64,000 bases of DNA from Marisa cornuarietis (lineage: Eukaryota > Mollusca > Gastropoda > Architaenioglossa > Ampullariidae). Below are positions 24,836-37,021 of the stretch, one piece after another. The position numbers were made by a program, and so were the translations under genes. The notes beneath the pieces were generated by a model. The model was not told where the DNA came from and ran no database searches. It saw only the letters and a list, made by a program, of their open reading frames with translations. The DNA is taken from positions 5,600,001 through 5,664,000 of the forward strand of contig SMMW01000585.1 of assembly GCA_004794655.1 (NCBI GenBank). Reading direction: 5' to 3'. How positions within the stretch are numbered: the first letter of the stretch is position 1; the number at the start of each line of letters is the position of its first letter.

Positions 24836-26036
24836 GCTTTTTTGTATGACGATAGCTAAATGTTATTAAACACTGGTATCGGAACCAATCATGGGTAATT
24901 ATTGAAAATCACAGGTTACTTTTTAAAAAGGTCTTGTTTATGCATTTATACTATTTTTATATACTATTGATTTGTTTTCAAGAAATACAGATGGTATCAT
25001 GGGATTTTAGGAAAGGCTATACACTACCATCATACACCCTAAGAACAATTAGAAAAGCTTTTCGCAGTGAGAACTCCATTGGATTTCAATATTTGACTTT
25101 CTAAATCATTGGGAATAAATGATTTTGGATATTGTCATTCTGAGCTAAATAGTCTATTAGAGGTACTGATTATACAGTATGTTTCCCTTATGTATAGTTT
25201 AAGGCTTACAGGTCAGGAGTACAAAATCTGGAACAATATGTACCCAAAACTATCACTGAGTCGATCACCTGCAAGAATGAGGCGGGCATCCAGACGTGAC
25301 AACTGATGTAACAGTTCTTGTTGTTGCTGTTCCCAGTGTGCGATAATGGATGGTTGCAGGTACAGTCGTTGTTGCTATGGAATGATCTGGTCTCCTGGAC
25401 TTGGGGCGTAATCATAGGAGAGCCGACAGAAAAACATGCGCTTAGTCTTCGTACACTGGCATTCCCAGATAATAATAATAATAATGAAGATTTGTATAGC
25501 TCATATTCACACTCATAGAGAGCATGCTCTTAGCGCTTAAAACGAGGAAGAGACGTGGACTAACTAGATACAGAACACAAGGGACGAAAGAAAACGACAG
25601 TACTGACGAAACAGATAACAAAAGGCATCAAGTAACAGGAACAGAGAAAATAGTGATGGGTAAAGTAGCAAGAGGAAAGGGGGAGGGGTAAGGACAAGAT
25701 ACAAGTGGAGAGATGTAAAAATGTATTTCTTGTAAAATTTGAATGAATATAAGCTTGCATGGGATATACACGATAGCTTAGTAAAAATGAAGGTGTTTTA
25801 TATATATATATATACACACAGCATTTTACTCTGAAAACAATATCTGCTTCATTTTTATGCTACCCACAATAATAAGAATGATAAGGTGCTAAGACCAGTA
25901 ATATCTACCTTCAGCGAAATCACAACAATAAAGTTCATTATATATATCTATATATAAAGATATAAAAATTTGTTATATTTTTCCCGCTGTCACGATACTC
26001 TTCTAAATCAGCTATGAACTGCTTATCATGCAGAAG

Positions 26037-26972
26037 TTAGAGAAAGTGAATGCTAGCACGATGGTCTGTCTCCATTTCATCATCATCTGTTGGTGTGGAG
26101 CATTTCGAAGGCTGGCTGGTAATCCCACTCGCATATTGAAGAGCAGCACTCTTTGTAGGTTGCGTATTCACACGCCCTTCTGCAATTAATAATAGTCAAA
26201 ATGATAACATCAATAATAATTGAATTTATAAATCGATTTATTGTGTGGATCTCAAGTTTAGCGTCGTAACTATAACCAAGCACCTCCCCATCTTTCTGAC
26301 ACACACCTGCCTCTGCTTTGTCTGCTGGGTAGGCAGGCTTGAGATGCTGATTTGGTGGTCTGGATTTCAGTGTCCGAATTGCTGCCAGTAGCTTCATCAA
26401 GTTTTGGCTGAAATAGGGGATAATCACTTGCATTATCATAGACATTCTCTGGTAGCGACACTTCGTTGTCTACATCAGGAGCATGTAACAGATTCTGTGT
26501 CATGCTTCCAGTATTCTTTGAATTTTGAAAAATAAATTATATTTAGAAATATGCAATAAATTACAAATAAATAATTGAAAATTGTTTATATTTTAAACCT
26601 TTATTTAAAAAAAACTGTCTTGTAAAGAAATTTATGCGCAGATGTAAATGTCATGATTAGTCTGAGAAGATTTATATTGCATACAAGTCTTAAAAATACT
26701 TCTTCATTCATTCTTGGTTGTAACATTCAATTGTTATTCAGTAACATTTCGGTAGAACTCTTGTTAGTTTAAAGAAATATGTAGGCTGAAGTATTTACCA
26801 GAAAGTATTTGTATGACTCATACCTTCAGAACTTCTCTTCCTAAATCCAGCTTCCAGCTTGAAGTTTCTGGATTCTGATCTCGATGACGCCTGTTGACAT
26901 TTGTTAACAGTAGCCTGGGTACAGCATCCTTTTTCAATTTTTGAGCTTTCCATATCCAGCTTGTATCCTCAG
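26037..26972 (-). CDS. 3' exons of an unidentified minus-strand gene
   Basis: Three exon-like open stretches with compatible splice sites. Exon 26972-26824 follows TATTTTACAG and ends CTGAAG before GTATGAG: one split codon then 49 codons, containing KAQKLKKDAVPRLLL. Exon 26515-26284 follows CAAAATTCAAAG in phase 0 and contains NVYDNASDYPLFQPK. Its donor is GGGGAG before GTGCTT (26284) or GGCAG before GTGTGT (26307). The last exon starts at 26179 after ATTAATTGCAG; with the first donor it reads an acidic tail with TPTDDDEMETDH and stops at 26037. The polar, Tyr-containing sequence could be the cytoplasmic tail of a membrane protein, but the family is not recognised and upstream exons were not found. 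It lies inside the unit 2 upstream region and has no counterpart in unit 1. Confidence 0.4.
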
Positions 26973-27832
26973 CTGTAAAATAAATCGGTCCTCAAACGAT
27001 TCTGAAGAGAAATGAAGAGCACAAACTGTGCGGAATTGGCACTGTGCAGTTTTATATATGTGTCTATTATTTTGACGAAGATAATCCACCCTTTTCCAGT
27101 ATTTAATGGCTTTTACGGAAATCTGAACATTGGTATGCCAGTCTTGTTATTTGAGTTAATTCTACAACCAGAAACTGCGCAGGATTTGCCCATCTTTGTG
27201 CAGTTATCAAAACTCGGCTTATAAAAGAAACCTTCTGCGCCTCAGCTAATGACTATGACGTCACATCCCGCTGTCGTCGTGGTGAGAGAAAGAGGTGGGG
27301 GATCAACAATGTACCCTTTTGGCTGTTACCGTTTACAGAGCTATCGAGTTTCATTCTGTTTAGGCTTTATTAATCCTTATAAAGGTTTATTTCGTAAATC
27401 TAACGCTGTGTATCGTTTCCGTTCTCAATTTACGACCGAATTAGGCTCTATTTTTTATGTAAGTTTTGTCACAATTTCATTTTTTTTTTATTTAACAAAT
27501 TAAGTTTCGCTTGAGTCAGCCACAATTTTCCACCCCAACACATCCTAAAGCACAAAAGAATATGTTAAATGTCTTTCAAGTTACTCTGATTGATGGAAAA
27601 TGCACAGCACTGTTCATTAAACACTTTGTCATCGGTACCCAAAATAACTAGTCATGGAACATTTCAGCTTTTTTTTCTATTTTTCGTGGATGGATTCCAT
27701 TATATTGGGCGCAGCCACAGGTATTAGCAGTGAATTAAGCAAAGCCAGTTCGGCTGGTTTCCTGTGACGCACTTGGGTGAAAAGGGGGACTAACGGTTGG
27801 AATACACTGGATTATGCAAAAACTGAGGTGGG

Positions 27833-28017
27833 GTGGGTAATTGATGTTTTACGCCGAATAATAATATATAATCTTTTCAGCAACTAAGGCTATATCCCGG
27901 CAAAGCAGCCGGCCTGTAAACAGGTGCCACATGCAGAGAACAGCGTGCCGGAGGCGAAATCTGAACCGAGAACAAACAATCCTGTACAAGTGCTAACCGT
28001 TGCGCCACCAGGCGCCT
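27833..28017 (-). mobile_element. tRNA-derived SINE
   Basis: On the minus strand it starts GGCGCCTGGTGGCGCAACGG then TTAGCAC (A-box-like), followed by CGGTTCAGATTTC (B-box-like). Its 3' part ends in TTATTATT and CGGCGTAAAACATCAATTAC. The tRNA-like region cannot form a proper acceptor stem, so it is a SINE and not a tRNA gene. Confidence 0.7.
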
Positions 28018-28019
28018 CC

Positions 28020-28660
28020 TACCACCGGCTTACCTGTCGTTACGGACCCTGACTCCCACCGGCTGTGGTCAAACGAACGCATCAGCTGACTGGCCGCTTT
28101 GAGTGGTGGAGCTCGGGCTGATAGTCGGTCGCCACGTGTCCCATTAAACATTATACGCAAAAGACGACACGTGGTTCTCAGTCTTCTCAATACGATGGCG
28201 ACTAAGGGGATCACTGTTCTGTGATAGTGTGTGAGTGCGGTTCACTGAGGTAGGACCACAGAGTTTCGACCTAGTTTTGAGGAAGGAGCTTTTAAAACTT
28301 TAGTGATCATTATGAAAGATTCTGAGTCTTGTCTTGACGATGCTGGCTTATTTTCTGTATTGTTTCATGATCTGTGGAGTAAACTGCTACGCTCACAATC
28401 TGTCATCATTATCCGTATTATTTAGATCTCTCTCTCTCTCTCTCACGCACACACTGTTGGATGCGATTATCACATACAACAGCAAAGTATCGCATACTTT
28501 ACCCATAACCTCAGCCTTTACCGTAGAGACCCTCGTTCGATCGTGTATGACATTTATCCCCATGATCACCGTGGGCATTTGACATAAATATTTTTAGTTT
28601 CACCCGCTGCTTTAAAAAACTTACAGTTCAAAGTATTTTTCTCACTCGCCTAGTGAACGT
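28020..28660. other. No gene seen
   Basis: Mixed-composition DNA between the SINE and the duplicated far-upstream block, with a short (TC)n run near 28425-28443. No convincing exon on either strand. Confidence 0.5.
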
Positions 28661-28664
28661 TTTT

Positions 28665-29290
28665 TTTTAAGGCTGTGCATGTTCGAGTCAGCTGTAAAGC
28701 ATTAACTAAGAACAATCTCGACTCCTGGACGGCTCAAGGGCGGTCCGGATGCCCAGTGGTCATGCGATCGACAACAATTACTTGGACAGCGAAAAGGTCT
28801 GACAGCCAAGAAACAAACCTCAAAGTGCTGATAGCACAGAAAATCGTTAACTTCGGGTAGAAGAGGAGAGCCATGATTGTTCCCTGATGCCTGCGCTAAT
28901 CTCGACTCACCCCAATGCAGTAAGCTCACGATTGGGTGCCAGAAATAATTCGGGTTAGTTGGGTAATGTGTGCTCTTAAGAAGAAGCTTACTGTCTCAGC
29001 CAGGTTTGCCTCATTATGGGTGGTCATTGACTGCCTCAGTATTAGGGGCGTAATCTACCCGACCAGCACCCTAGCTTGTATCGAGAACGCATTTTTAAAG
29101 TGATGACTTTCTTTTAGTTGGACTGGCTGAACAACCAGCGTATGGGTAACCTTTCGGTTATGTATCACATTATACTATATGGACATACTAGAAAAACATC
29201 TTTAAGTTAAAAAGTACTGTTTGGGAACATATATGAATAGTATATTAGGGCAAGAGAAAGAAATTAAATACAGAGCTTCTAATTTTATAT
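28665..29290. repeat. Far-upstream duplicated block, unit 2 copy
   Basis: Aligns with 11560-12170 in the same orientation, more diverged than the coding exons. It sets the upstream end of the SLC26 duplication unit near 29.3 kb. Confidence 0.65.
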
Positions 29291-31377
29291 GTGGGGCCAG
29301 CAATCGGGACAAAAATGTAGGATGTTGTCGTAGCCACCACACAGAAACCGAGTAACATTAGTGTCGACTAAGCGTCACGCTGAGCAAAGGTCCTAGTTAT
29401 CAGATTTTTGTATGAGCATCGCGTTTACTCAGCGTTCCCTAGATCATTGAGTTTCCTGTTTGTAATAGCTTGCTTGTCATTATCTAGGAGTACAGACATT
29501 CAAAACAAAACAACGCTGAATGCACATTGGATCGCCTTATCTTTGTCCATTCAGCGCGAGCTGGACTCGGAGGAGGGGCAGGCAGCATCCTGCACGTTGA
29601 GAGAGTACTGCATGACCTCCTCTGTGTCTGAGCTCACGTCTGTCCATCCACTCCCACACTGTCTCCGCTCCGTCTGCCCTTGTCAGTTATATCTCGACAG
29701 TTTCGTCCTGACAATTCATCTCGACAGTTGTATTTTGTCATCGCCATCTTGTCAGTTAAGTTTTGTGTCAGTTTATTTCGGCTGTAAAACTTTCTCTGTA
29801 ACATACATGGAGCTCTCAAACTCAGTATAATAATTCTCAGACATTGTTAAACATTTAGTCATCCCCATGCTGATACACATGCTGGTACCGGTGTGCAAAA
29901 ATGATTTCGCTAAAATCTGACCATGTTAACTACCTCTGGGCAGCATTTACCGTTATCGGTGCATCGTCGTTGTGACAATCAGGTTTATGACAGCAGCTTC
30001 ATGTGAATATCTCTCATGATGAGAGCCTGTTATTGCCTTACACAGGCTTAGCTTCGAGCGCATCGGGGATAATTTCAGCAATAAATCAAGAAACTGGCTA
30101 AACTCCAAGTAAGTATTTCAGGTAGAAAAGAAAAAGAGTACAGGGTCCCGTAGAGGCCTTGAGGCAGTAAATGTGGTTTACCATGTCTAATGCACGGCGT
30201 TTGGAAGCCAAAGCCCAACCTTCTTCTTTCACCGTATTTACCTCCCCCCGAAAAAGCAGGTAGCCAGCTCTGTGTGGACGGGGTAGAATATTCCAGTTTC
30301 AGTAAATGTGCGAGAGATTATTAATGTGTCAAGTGTGTGAGTGAGTGTTTGAGTGGAGTGTGTCGGTGTGAGTGCGAGTGTGTGATTTTGTGTGTGTCGG
30401 TGCGTATGTGTGAAAGATTGTGTCAGAGGTGTATGCTGTGCATACAGGTGTGCACGCTTGCATGTGGGTGTATGCATGTAGGCGTAGGTGTGTCTTTATT
30501 TATTTTCACATCCGCCGTCTGGCCTTGCCCGCTCTTTCGGGACAATCCTTCTTTGTTGTTTGTTCATCTCTGCTTCCTGGTTGTTGACAAGACATATGAG
30601 GCCGACACCTCGTCACGCTCATGGGTACCTCTTGTGGTCACCAGCCAATGTCGAGCAATACATGGAGGCCGCTCTGTGCTCACTTGAAAGCCGCGTTTGT
30701 GACCAAAACAGTGTATAAAGGAGACGTGGGAGGGGTGCAGTGAGATAGAAGAAGAAGAGTGGGAGAAAGATAGAAAAATAGAAAGAGAGAGGTGTCACAA
30801 CTGGGGCGAGGGGTACATAAATCCATCAAGCCAAGCAGGACACATGTCTCAAATTGTCTTGAGAAAAAAGTTTCGTGACATAAACAAACGCCCGTAAGCT
30901 GATGACCTTTCCCCTCTATCCACCTGTTACATGAATGTTATCGCAGCTGGGCTGATATTACTGTCTTAGTAATGGGCGAAGGTTACTTTCACAAAGTATA
31001 AACACGTGATCCAGAAGCGAAGCATTTCCTCTAAGTACGCAGGAAATAAAAATTAATTGAACTTTATACATTTTAGCTTTGAGCTAGTGCTCAGACATTT
31101 CTACTCCATTGACATGCGCTCTGCAGTCACCCAAGACCTAAAGTCTTTTGGTCATAAAAGTCAGTGTCCACATTCATCGGAGCGAGCCTGCAAGCATGAA
31201 TACACTGACCAGTCAGAAAACAAATAGAAGAGAGTGCGCACAACCACTTATAACATCGTCGCAGTAATGTAGCTTCGTCCTCATCATTGTTACCATCGAC
31301 GTCGCATATTGCAAACTCCAAATACACTGACACAGTTCTTACCATCTCGTAGTCCATTCATGGCGTATCACTTTCCA

Positions 31378-31378
<1 letters not shown>

Positions 31379-31451
<73 letters not shown>

Positions 31452-31516
31452 TCACACTCACTCACTCACTCACTCACATACATACACACACACTCACACA
31501 CACATATACACACACA

Positions 31517-31580
<64 letters not shown>
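31379..31580. repeat. Compound (CA)n / (CACT)n / (CA)n microsatellite
   Basis: Two long CA blocks separated by CACTCACT, CATACATA and CTCTCT stretches, about 200 bases in all. Confidence 0.95.
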
Positions 31581-31581
<1 letters not shown>

Positions 31582-32014
31582 GCAAAACAAAGAAAAGGAG
31601 TTAAATAGAAAGGTTATTAAATTTAAGTGTGCTTTTTATTGCCGTCGTTAAACACTGTTAGCAGCCCGTGTCAGACTTCAGGGGAGAACCTCAATATGAT
31701 GTCCGACGAAATAACACTTTAGACTGTCTCCTAATAATATTTTTATTACAGTAGGGAACATGCAAGGAGACCATAGTAAACTCCCGAGAAGAGAAAACCC
31801 GCCGTTCATATTTTTATTCCTTGTCTTGATTTTTGATACCATCTGGTTAATCTGATAATCTGACTGTGAACATGACACAAAACAAAATGACGCCTGCCGC
31901 AGTTGAAATCCACAAGTGACGAAATGTATATTTTAGGTAAGCTGCTGTCGCTGAAACGTTAGCAGTGTACTGCGTAAATTGTTGTTGCTGTTGCCAAGGC
32001 CTTGGGAATCTGTC

Positions 32015-32053
<39 letters not shown>

Positions 32054-32965
32054 ATTACTGTTGTTCTTGCTAAAGGGGCGGCAATAGCAATGAGAATTCT
32101 TCTCCTTTCATCATTTGTCTTTCCATTTTTTCTGTAAGTGTTATAAAAATACCTTTGTTTCGTACACAGGTCTCACCGCCATTGATCTAAAGGAATTTGG
32201 CAAATGCTTATATGACGGTCGCGTTAAATGTTTGTTACCGTCGCACATTTTGCATTATCTGTCCAATAATATATGAAATGTCCTTACGAAATAAATCCAC
32301 ACTGGAGGCTGGTCGGAACTATTTTACGTCTGATATACACGTTGCCTGCCCTGTCCCGTACACGCTACGCTGCAAATCCCTACCTACAGATTATCCTACC
32401 TACAGATTATCCTACTTACAGATTACCCTGTGCTGTAGAGTTTTATGCGTAGTTCATCTATAGACCAGGATGATGTGGACAGCAGGAAGCCGGGTGCTTG
32501 GAAAGCGACCCCAGTGACCTCTAGCGTAACGCGCTGCAGGCGTCGGGTGCAGCGAGTATGCGAGGGCATAGGTCAGGTAAGGGGCAATAACTCTAACAGC
32601 GACGGGGCGAGAAGAAAGACTTTGACCTTAGTTTTGGGAAGATGATACTTGTCGAATTAAAGTTTCGAGACGAACGGGCCGTCGGTGGCGAAAACATCAC
32701 ATTTACATCGACGTTGAGGATTAGCGTAAAGCTTTACCCATTAATAACTGTTCACGTACTCAGTGTAACAGAAAGATAACTAGTGTAACGGGCACGGAGT
32801 GAGATGAGAGATACACATGAAAGGGTTACAGTACGGAATACGATGGGTAAGATTATTAGTGAAGTGGGCAAGATACAATGCTGTAGTAACTGTTATGGTG
32901 TAGTCTTGAGCCATCTTGGCAGCTGGTTGTTGTTTCACTTTCTCCGGACCTTTTAATGTGGCCTG

Positions 32966-33093
32966 AGTAGCGTAGGAACCGGGGTGCCCCCCCCCCCAAA
33001 AAAAAAAAAATGCTGGGAAGGCAAGAATGTGAACGTTATTAATTTTCAACATGGAGCTTGCCCCCCCAAAGCCGATCATCTTCCTACGCCACT
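32966..33093. mobile_element. Short hAT-like MITE, inverted copy
   Basis: Starts AGTAGCGTAGGAACCGG and ends CATCTTCCTACGCCACT. GGCCTG lies directly outside on the left and one base away on the right, a likely target duplication. Same family as 24683-24835. Confidence 0.75.
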
Positions 33094-34479
33094 GGGCCTG
33101 GGAGGAGCCAGAGCTTATTTTGAAGTACACTTACGGGGGTGGGGTATTATTAACTCGTGGAAAATGAAATGAAATGATCTAATGGCAGGCCAATATATTG
33201 TGTGAAAATAAGTCCTATATTGGCAGAGTATGGGTTAGGGTTACCTGACAAATGCTTAATTATTCATACCGGCATGGCGGTTTTATCGCTTACTTCTCCC
33301 TATTTTATGTGTGGGGGCCTTCTCCTCTACCTACTGTCTCGCAGTCTTTCTCTCTCTCTCTCTTACACACACAAACACACGAAATACCTGTAGATAATAT
33401 TAGTCATGCCGTTTGGAAAGAGAATATACCTGATGACCATATACTTAGGTTCAAATTATATGAAAATGTACATTTGCCTATAGATTATTGTTGAACATGA
33501 TGCTTTTTAATGGTAAATATGCTTGTTTCTCCCCCCATGTTAAAATGACCATGAGTCATTGGCATGTCACTCACTCGTCAAGCGTACATATATACAGGGC
33601 ACATGTGTAGCCTAGAGCAACTTTGGCAGTTGATTGCTGTTTCGGTTTCTCCAGACCTTTTAATGATCCCTGGAATGGACCAGAGCTTAATCCGGAGTAC
33701 ACTTAAGGGGATGGAGGTATTATTACGACATTTAGTATCTTTTTAAATGTTGCTGTCGGTCGCGTTCAGGAAACTGAGTGAGAAACTGACATTTTAATAT
33801 CTTGTTAACTCGCAACATTGCGTCTTTTCCACTCAGTCAAACAGCTTTGCGAGTTCCAACAGACAGAATGTCGTTTATAGATAGACAAATCAGGTAAGAA
33901 GCACAGTGTGGCCTTGAGAATTAGGTTGGCTGTTTAGATTATGATTTTTTTCTGATTTGTAATAAGTTGTTAGTCACCAGTTATTTCTCACTTTCGTTCT
34001 GCTAAGCCTCACATCTGAACGATCAGCTATACTTGTAGGTCCCACTATTTGCATTATACGTCTGCTCTTACCAATGTTCTATATACACTGCTTACCTTTA
34101 ATATATAAACAATTGTATCTTACACTTCTCCGCCACTTTGGCGTATCTAACCAATGTGGGTTTCACCTATCAGACGTATATGTATCACTGTACCATCAGT
34201 AGCACACTGAAGCTGTTACCTCGGCGCCATAAAGCAGATGACCTTCCCTAGGTGTCTGCAGAATAACTGTCCTTAGGGCGACATTTGGTAAACATTGTCA
34301 TCAACAGGAAAATAATAAAATAAATCCTTCGAAAATTCTGGGAAGGCAGACGAATAAGCAGGCAGGTGAACAAGTGCTGCTGAATTAAAAAAAATATGGT
34401 CAACACATGCAGAAACAGCTTGCCCGCCCACATCCGTCACTTGACGCAATGCGCGCACAACCGTTCTACACAACCGTCA

Positions 34480-35040
34480 ATGAGCCACACGCTAAAGCCA
34501 TACGCTTAAATTATGCACTAAAACCATCATATAAATCTCGTGTGCAGACCCATACAAAGACAGTATATTGTCAAACCATAAACTAAAATCTGTCCACAGA
34601 ACTCTAAAACTGCTTTTTTAATGTAGCCAAACAGTTAAAAAGCACACAGAAAAACCATATAATAAAATCATGCACTAAAAACCGTCCACTGAAGCCCATT
34701 GACAGAAACTATATAATCAAGCTTTGCATTGAAACCATACACTAAAAACAATGCACATAAATCATAGCAAAATTTCTGGGCATTTTAAATGTACACTGAA
34801 AATCAGGACAGAGAACGTCCACTAAAACTTTGCCTTAAACCATACACTAAACTCTGCTCTAAACCATACACTAAACTCTGCTCTAAACCATACACTAAAC
34901 TCTTCATTAAACCATACACTAAACTCTGCATTAAACCATACACTAAACTCTGCATTAAACCATACACTAAACTCTTCATTAAACCATACACTAAACTCTT
35001 CATTAAACCATACACTAAAACTTTTCACTAAAGCCATAAA
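34480..35040. repeat. 24-bp minisatellite with degenerate flank
   Basis: Eight head-to-tail 24-bp units at 34837-35028, each starting AAACCATACACTAAA and ending CTCTGCTCT, CTCTGCATT or CTCTTCATT. To the left (34480-34836) the same CACTAAAACCAT-like words recur in eroded form. Since 24 is divisible by 3, several frames stay open on both strands; none is a believable protein. Confidence 0.9.
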
Positions 35041-35794
35041 CAGAGCACATATAGTCGCACGTGTTCACGCCAGAACAAGTAAATTTGCTCCTTCTCATTA
35101 CCAGCCAAAGTATTTAAGCCGTTATTCTTCTTGACCTAAAGGGAAGTTAGTGGGCTTACGTCATAAGAATGCGCAACGCAGAGAACTACTCGTTCAGATC
35201 GCTGGTCGTGACCCATACATTACTGAGTCAACGAAATGTGAGCAAGAAGTGCTAACGCCCTCTGGTGTGGTACACGGTGGAACTCGCTGCCTGACATTCA
35301 CAAGCAGAGACGCTTCGGGGCTTCGTACTGAAATAATAGGGATCTACAGCTCATGAGATCTGAAGTCTTCTGCGTGTCTTTTCCGAGATGTTAACGTTTT
35401 CGGTTTTAAAAATTAATCCTCAGACAAAGATACTGCTTCTGACGTCATACACATGTATCGCTTACACATCACTTACCTACACATCGCAGATATATTTCTT
35501 AAATTTTATAAAAAAAAACTCGAGAAATTTTCATTAATGTTACACGTAACAATGCATTTTTCTAGATCGGCTTTTGATAGGACATACAATTACCGCGAAA
35601 CTAAAATGCGCTTTTTGTGGCTCATACAGCTTCACTTGTTTATTATACTTTTCGTGCATTTCTTCCATTTTGCTGAGGCTAAAAGGCAAAAGTTTCCTAA
35701 CCGGAGACTTTTTTCCCCTTCTCAGTCGAATGTATTGATGTATTGTTCGAGTCTTCGTGAGTGTTCACACCCATTTTGCGGGTGGGACGACTGC

Positions 35795-35857
<63 letters not shown>

Positions 35858-36173
35858 GGTACTTTCCTACGTGGCGACAGCTTACAAGGAAACCTATCCT
35901 ACCCCTTGATTAGGTTGAGACGGAAAGGAAGACAGCGTTTTTACAGGTGGCGCATGAACACTAGGAGTGTCAGACTCAAAGGCGTTGGTCCGGCTGCAGG
36001 TAGCACCACGGGACAAGTTGAGCTTCACAGTAAATAAAAATCCGCAAGGCTGTGATTGGTCACCCATTAAGTTATTCGGAAGATTATCAGACTACACTCT
36101 ATTTACCTGCTCAGCGTCACGTGATCTCATGCCCGCGCCCCCTTGCGAATGCTCAGCTGACACCATCATTGCG
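35041..36173. other. Intergenic DNA, no recognised gene
   Basis: Contains a GT run at 35799-35854. A plus-strand open frame from 35453 crosses this run and shows no family resemblance. Confidence 0.5.
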
Positions 36174-36180
36174 TCATGAC

Positions 36181-37014
36181 CAGGGCCGGCTCTAGGCGTA
36201 GACAACCTAGCAGAGCCGGCTATAGGGCCTCCGAATGCTGGGGGCCTCGCACAGGACCAAAAAAAAATTTTTTTTAGAGAAAAAGTTGCAAAACATATGT
36301 AGCACCCTAGTAGTGTACTGTGTTATTTCTTTGTTTTTGTAGAGGGTAGAGGTGGAATGGCTCACAGGACTGTCCCTTTCTCACGCCGGCTTCGAACACA
36401 ACAGCCAGCCTGGACCTGTCCCGCTTATTGTTACATCGACGGTTACGAAGTCTCCTGACCCCCTGGGGTAAGGCCATGACTGGACAGTTGTACTCTTAGG
36501 ACCATCATGCACGTACACGCACACACTCGCATACCTACATACGGTCATCACACGCGTACACACCTACGCATGTATATGAACGCGTACAGACCTTCACACA
36601 CAATCGTCGCACGCCTATACCCGTGCGCGCGCACACACACACACACACACACACGCACTCTCAAACACTTTACACTTTATGAAGTCTGGCCTTGGATCCG
36701 GGTGGTGGATGGTGGGTTATGCCGCAGTGGGGTCAGTACAGGTCGTGGGGTTTCCTCCCCCTCCCTTTCCCCCCCCATAGTGCGAAATCACCGCATGGTG
36801 GAAGCCACACCAAATACCTCACCACTCGATCGGTTACAAACGCCACGGAAATTGCGCTATATGAATTTCAGTTATTTGTTGATTTAGATATAGATACAGG
36901 TAGGTTTTTTTAATAAACTGTGTAATTTTATTTTTTCGGTGTTTATTTTTTATTTCATTTGGTGCCACCAAATTCACTTCGCCTAGGGCCTCCAATTACC
37001 TACAGCCGGCCCTC
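36181..37014. mobile_element. Second copy of the 0.83-kb hAT-like element
   Basis: Starts CAGGGCCGGCTCTAGGC and ends CCTACAGCCGGCCCTC. TCATGAC flanks it at 36174-36180 and 37015-37021. The body aligns with 17094-17930 almost throughout. Near its left end it has about 28 extra bases containing a second, partial terminus (AGAGCCGGCTATAGGG). Confidence 0.85.
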
Positions 37015-37021
37015 TCATGAC

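Larger units (their letters stand above)
22760..26030. other. Upstream DNA of unit 2, no recognised gene
   Basis: The first 300 bases align with unit 1 (about 9450-9560 and 10150-10330); the rest has no counterpart there. It contains two short-MITE copies (23829-23959, 24683-24835), a CA run at 24124-24238, and near 25465-25540 a minus-strand SINE tail of the GCTATACAAATCTTCATTAT type. A minus-strand frame near 25206-25415 has spaced cysteines but no supporting splice structure. Confidence 0.5.
29300..34480. other. Intergenic DNA, no recognised gene
   Basis: Contains a degenerate GT-rich tract near 30305-30495, a CA tract at 31379-31580, a GT tract at 32017-32050 and one short MITE. A pair of similar segments lies near 32930-32960 and 33645-33670 (TTTCTCC-GACCTTTTAATG). 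Open frames here are short and low-complexity. Confidence 0.5.

Noticed and set aside
25206..25415. Minus-strand Cys-containing frame (NDCTCNHPLS)
   Set aside because: The cysteine spacing is suggestive but there is no splice support and no neighbouring exons in phase.
27890..28017. Possible tRNA gene with A and B boxes
   Set aside because: No acceptor-stem pairing and a SINE-type 3' extension; it is a SINE head. The same applies to 45322-45551.
29408..29830. 140-codon plus-strand frame
   Set aside because: Composition is not protein-like, no domain or splice support.
31309..31608. Long His-Thr reading frame
   Set aside because: Product of a CA microsatellite; the frames at 24041, 54520, 54764 and 62496 are of the same kind.
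34789..35037. Repetitive proteins (KPYTKLC-type repeats) on both strands
   Set aside because: The 24-bp minisatellite keeps all these frames open; they lack start context, splice sites or family resemblance.
35453..36037. 194-codon plus-strand frame
   Set aside because: Crosses a GT microsatellite, shows no family motif, and has no flanking splice structure.
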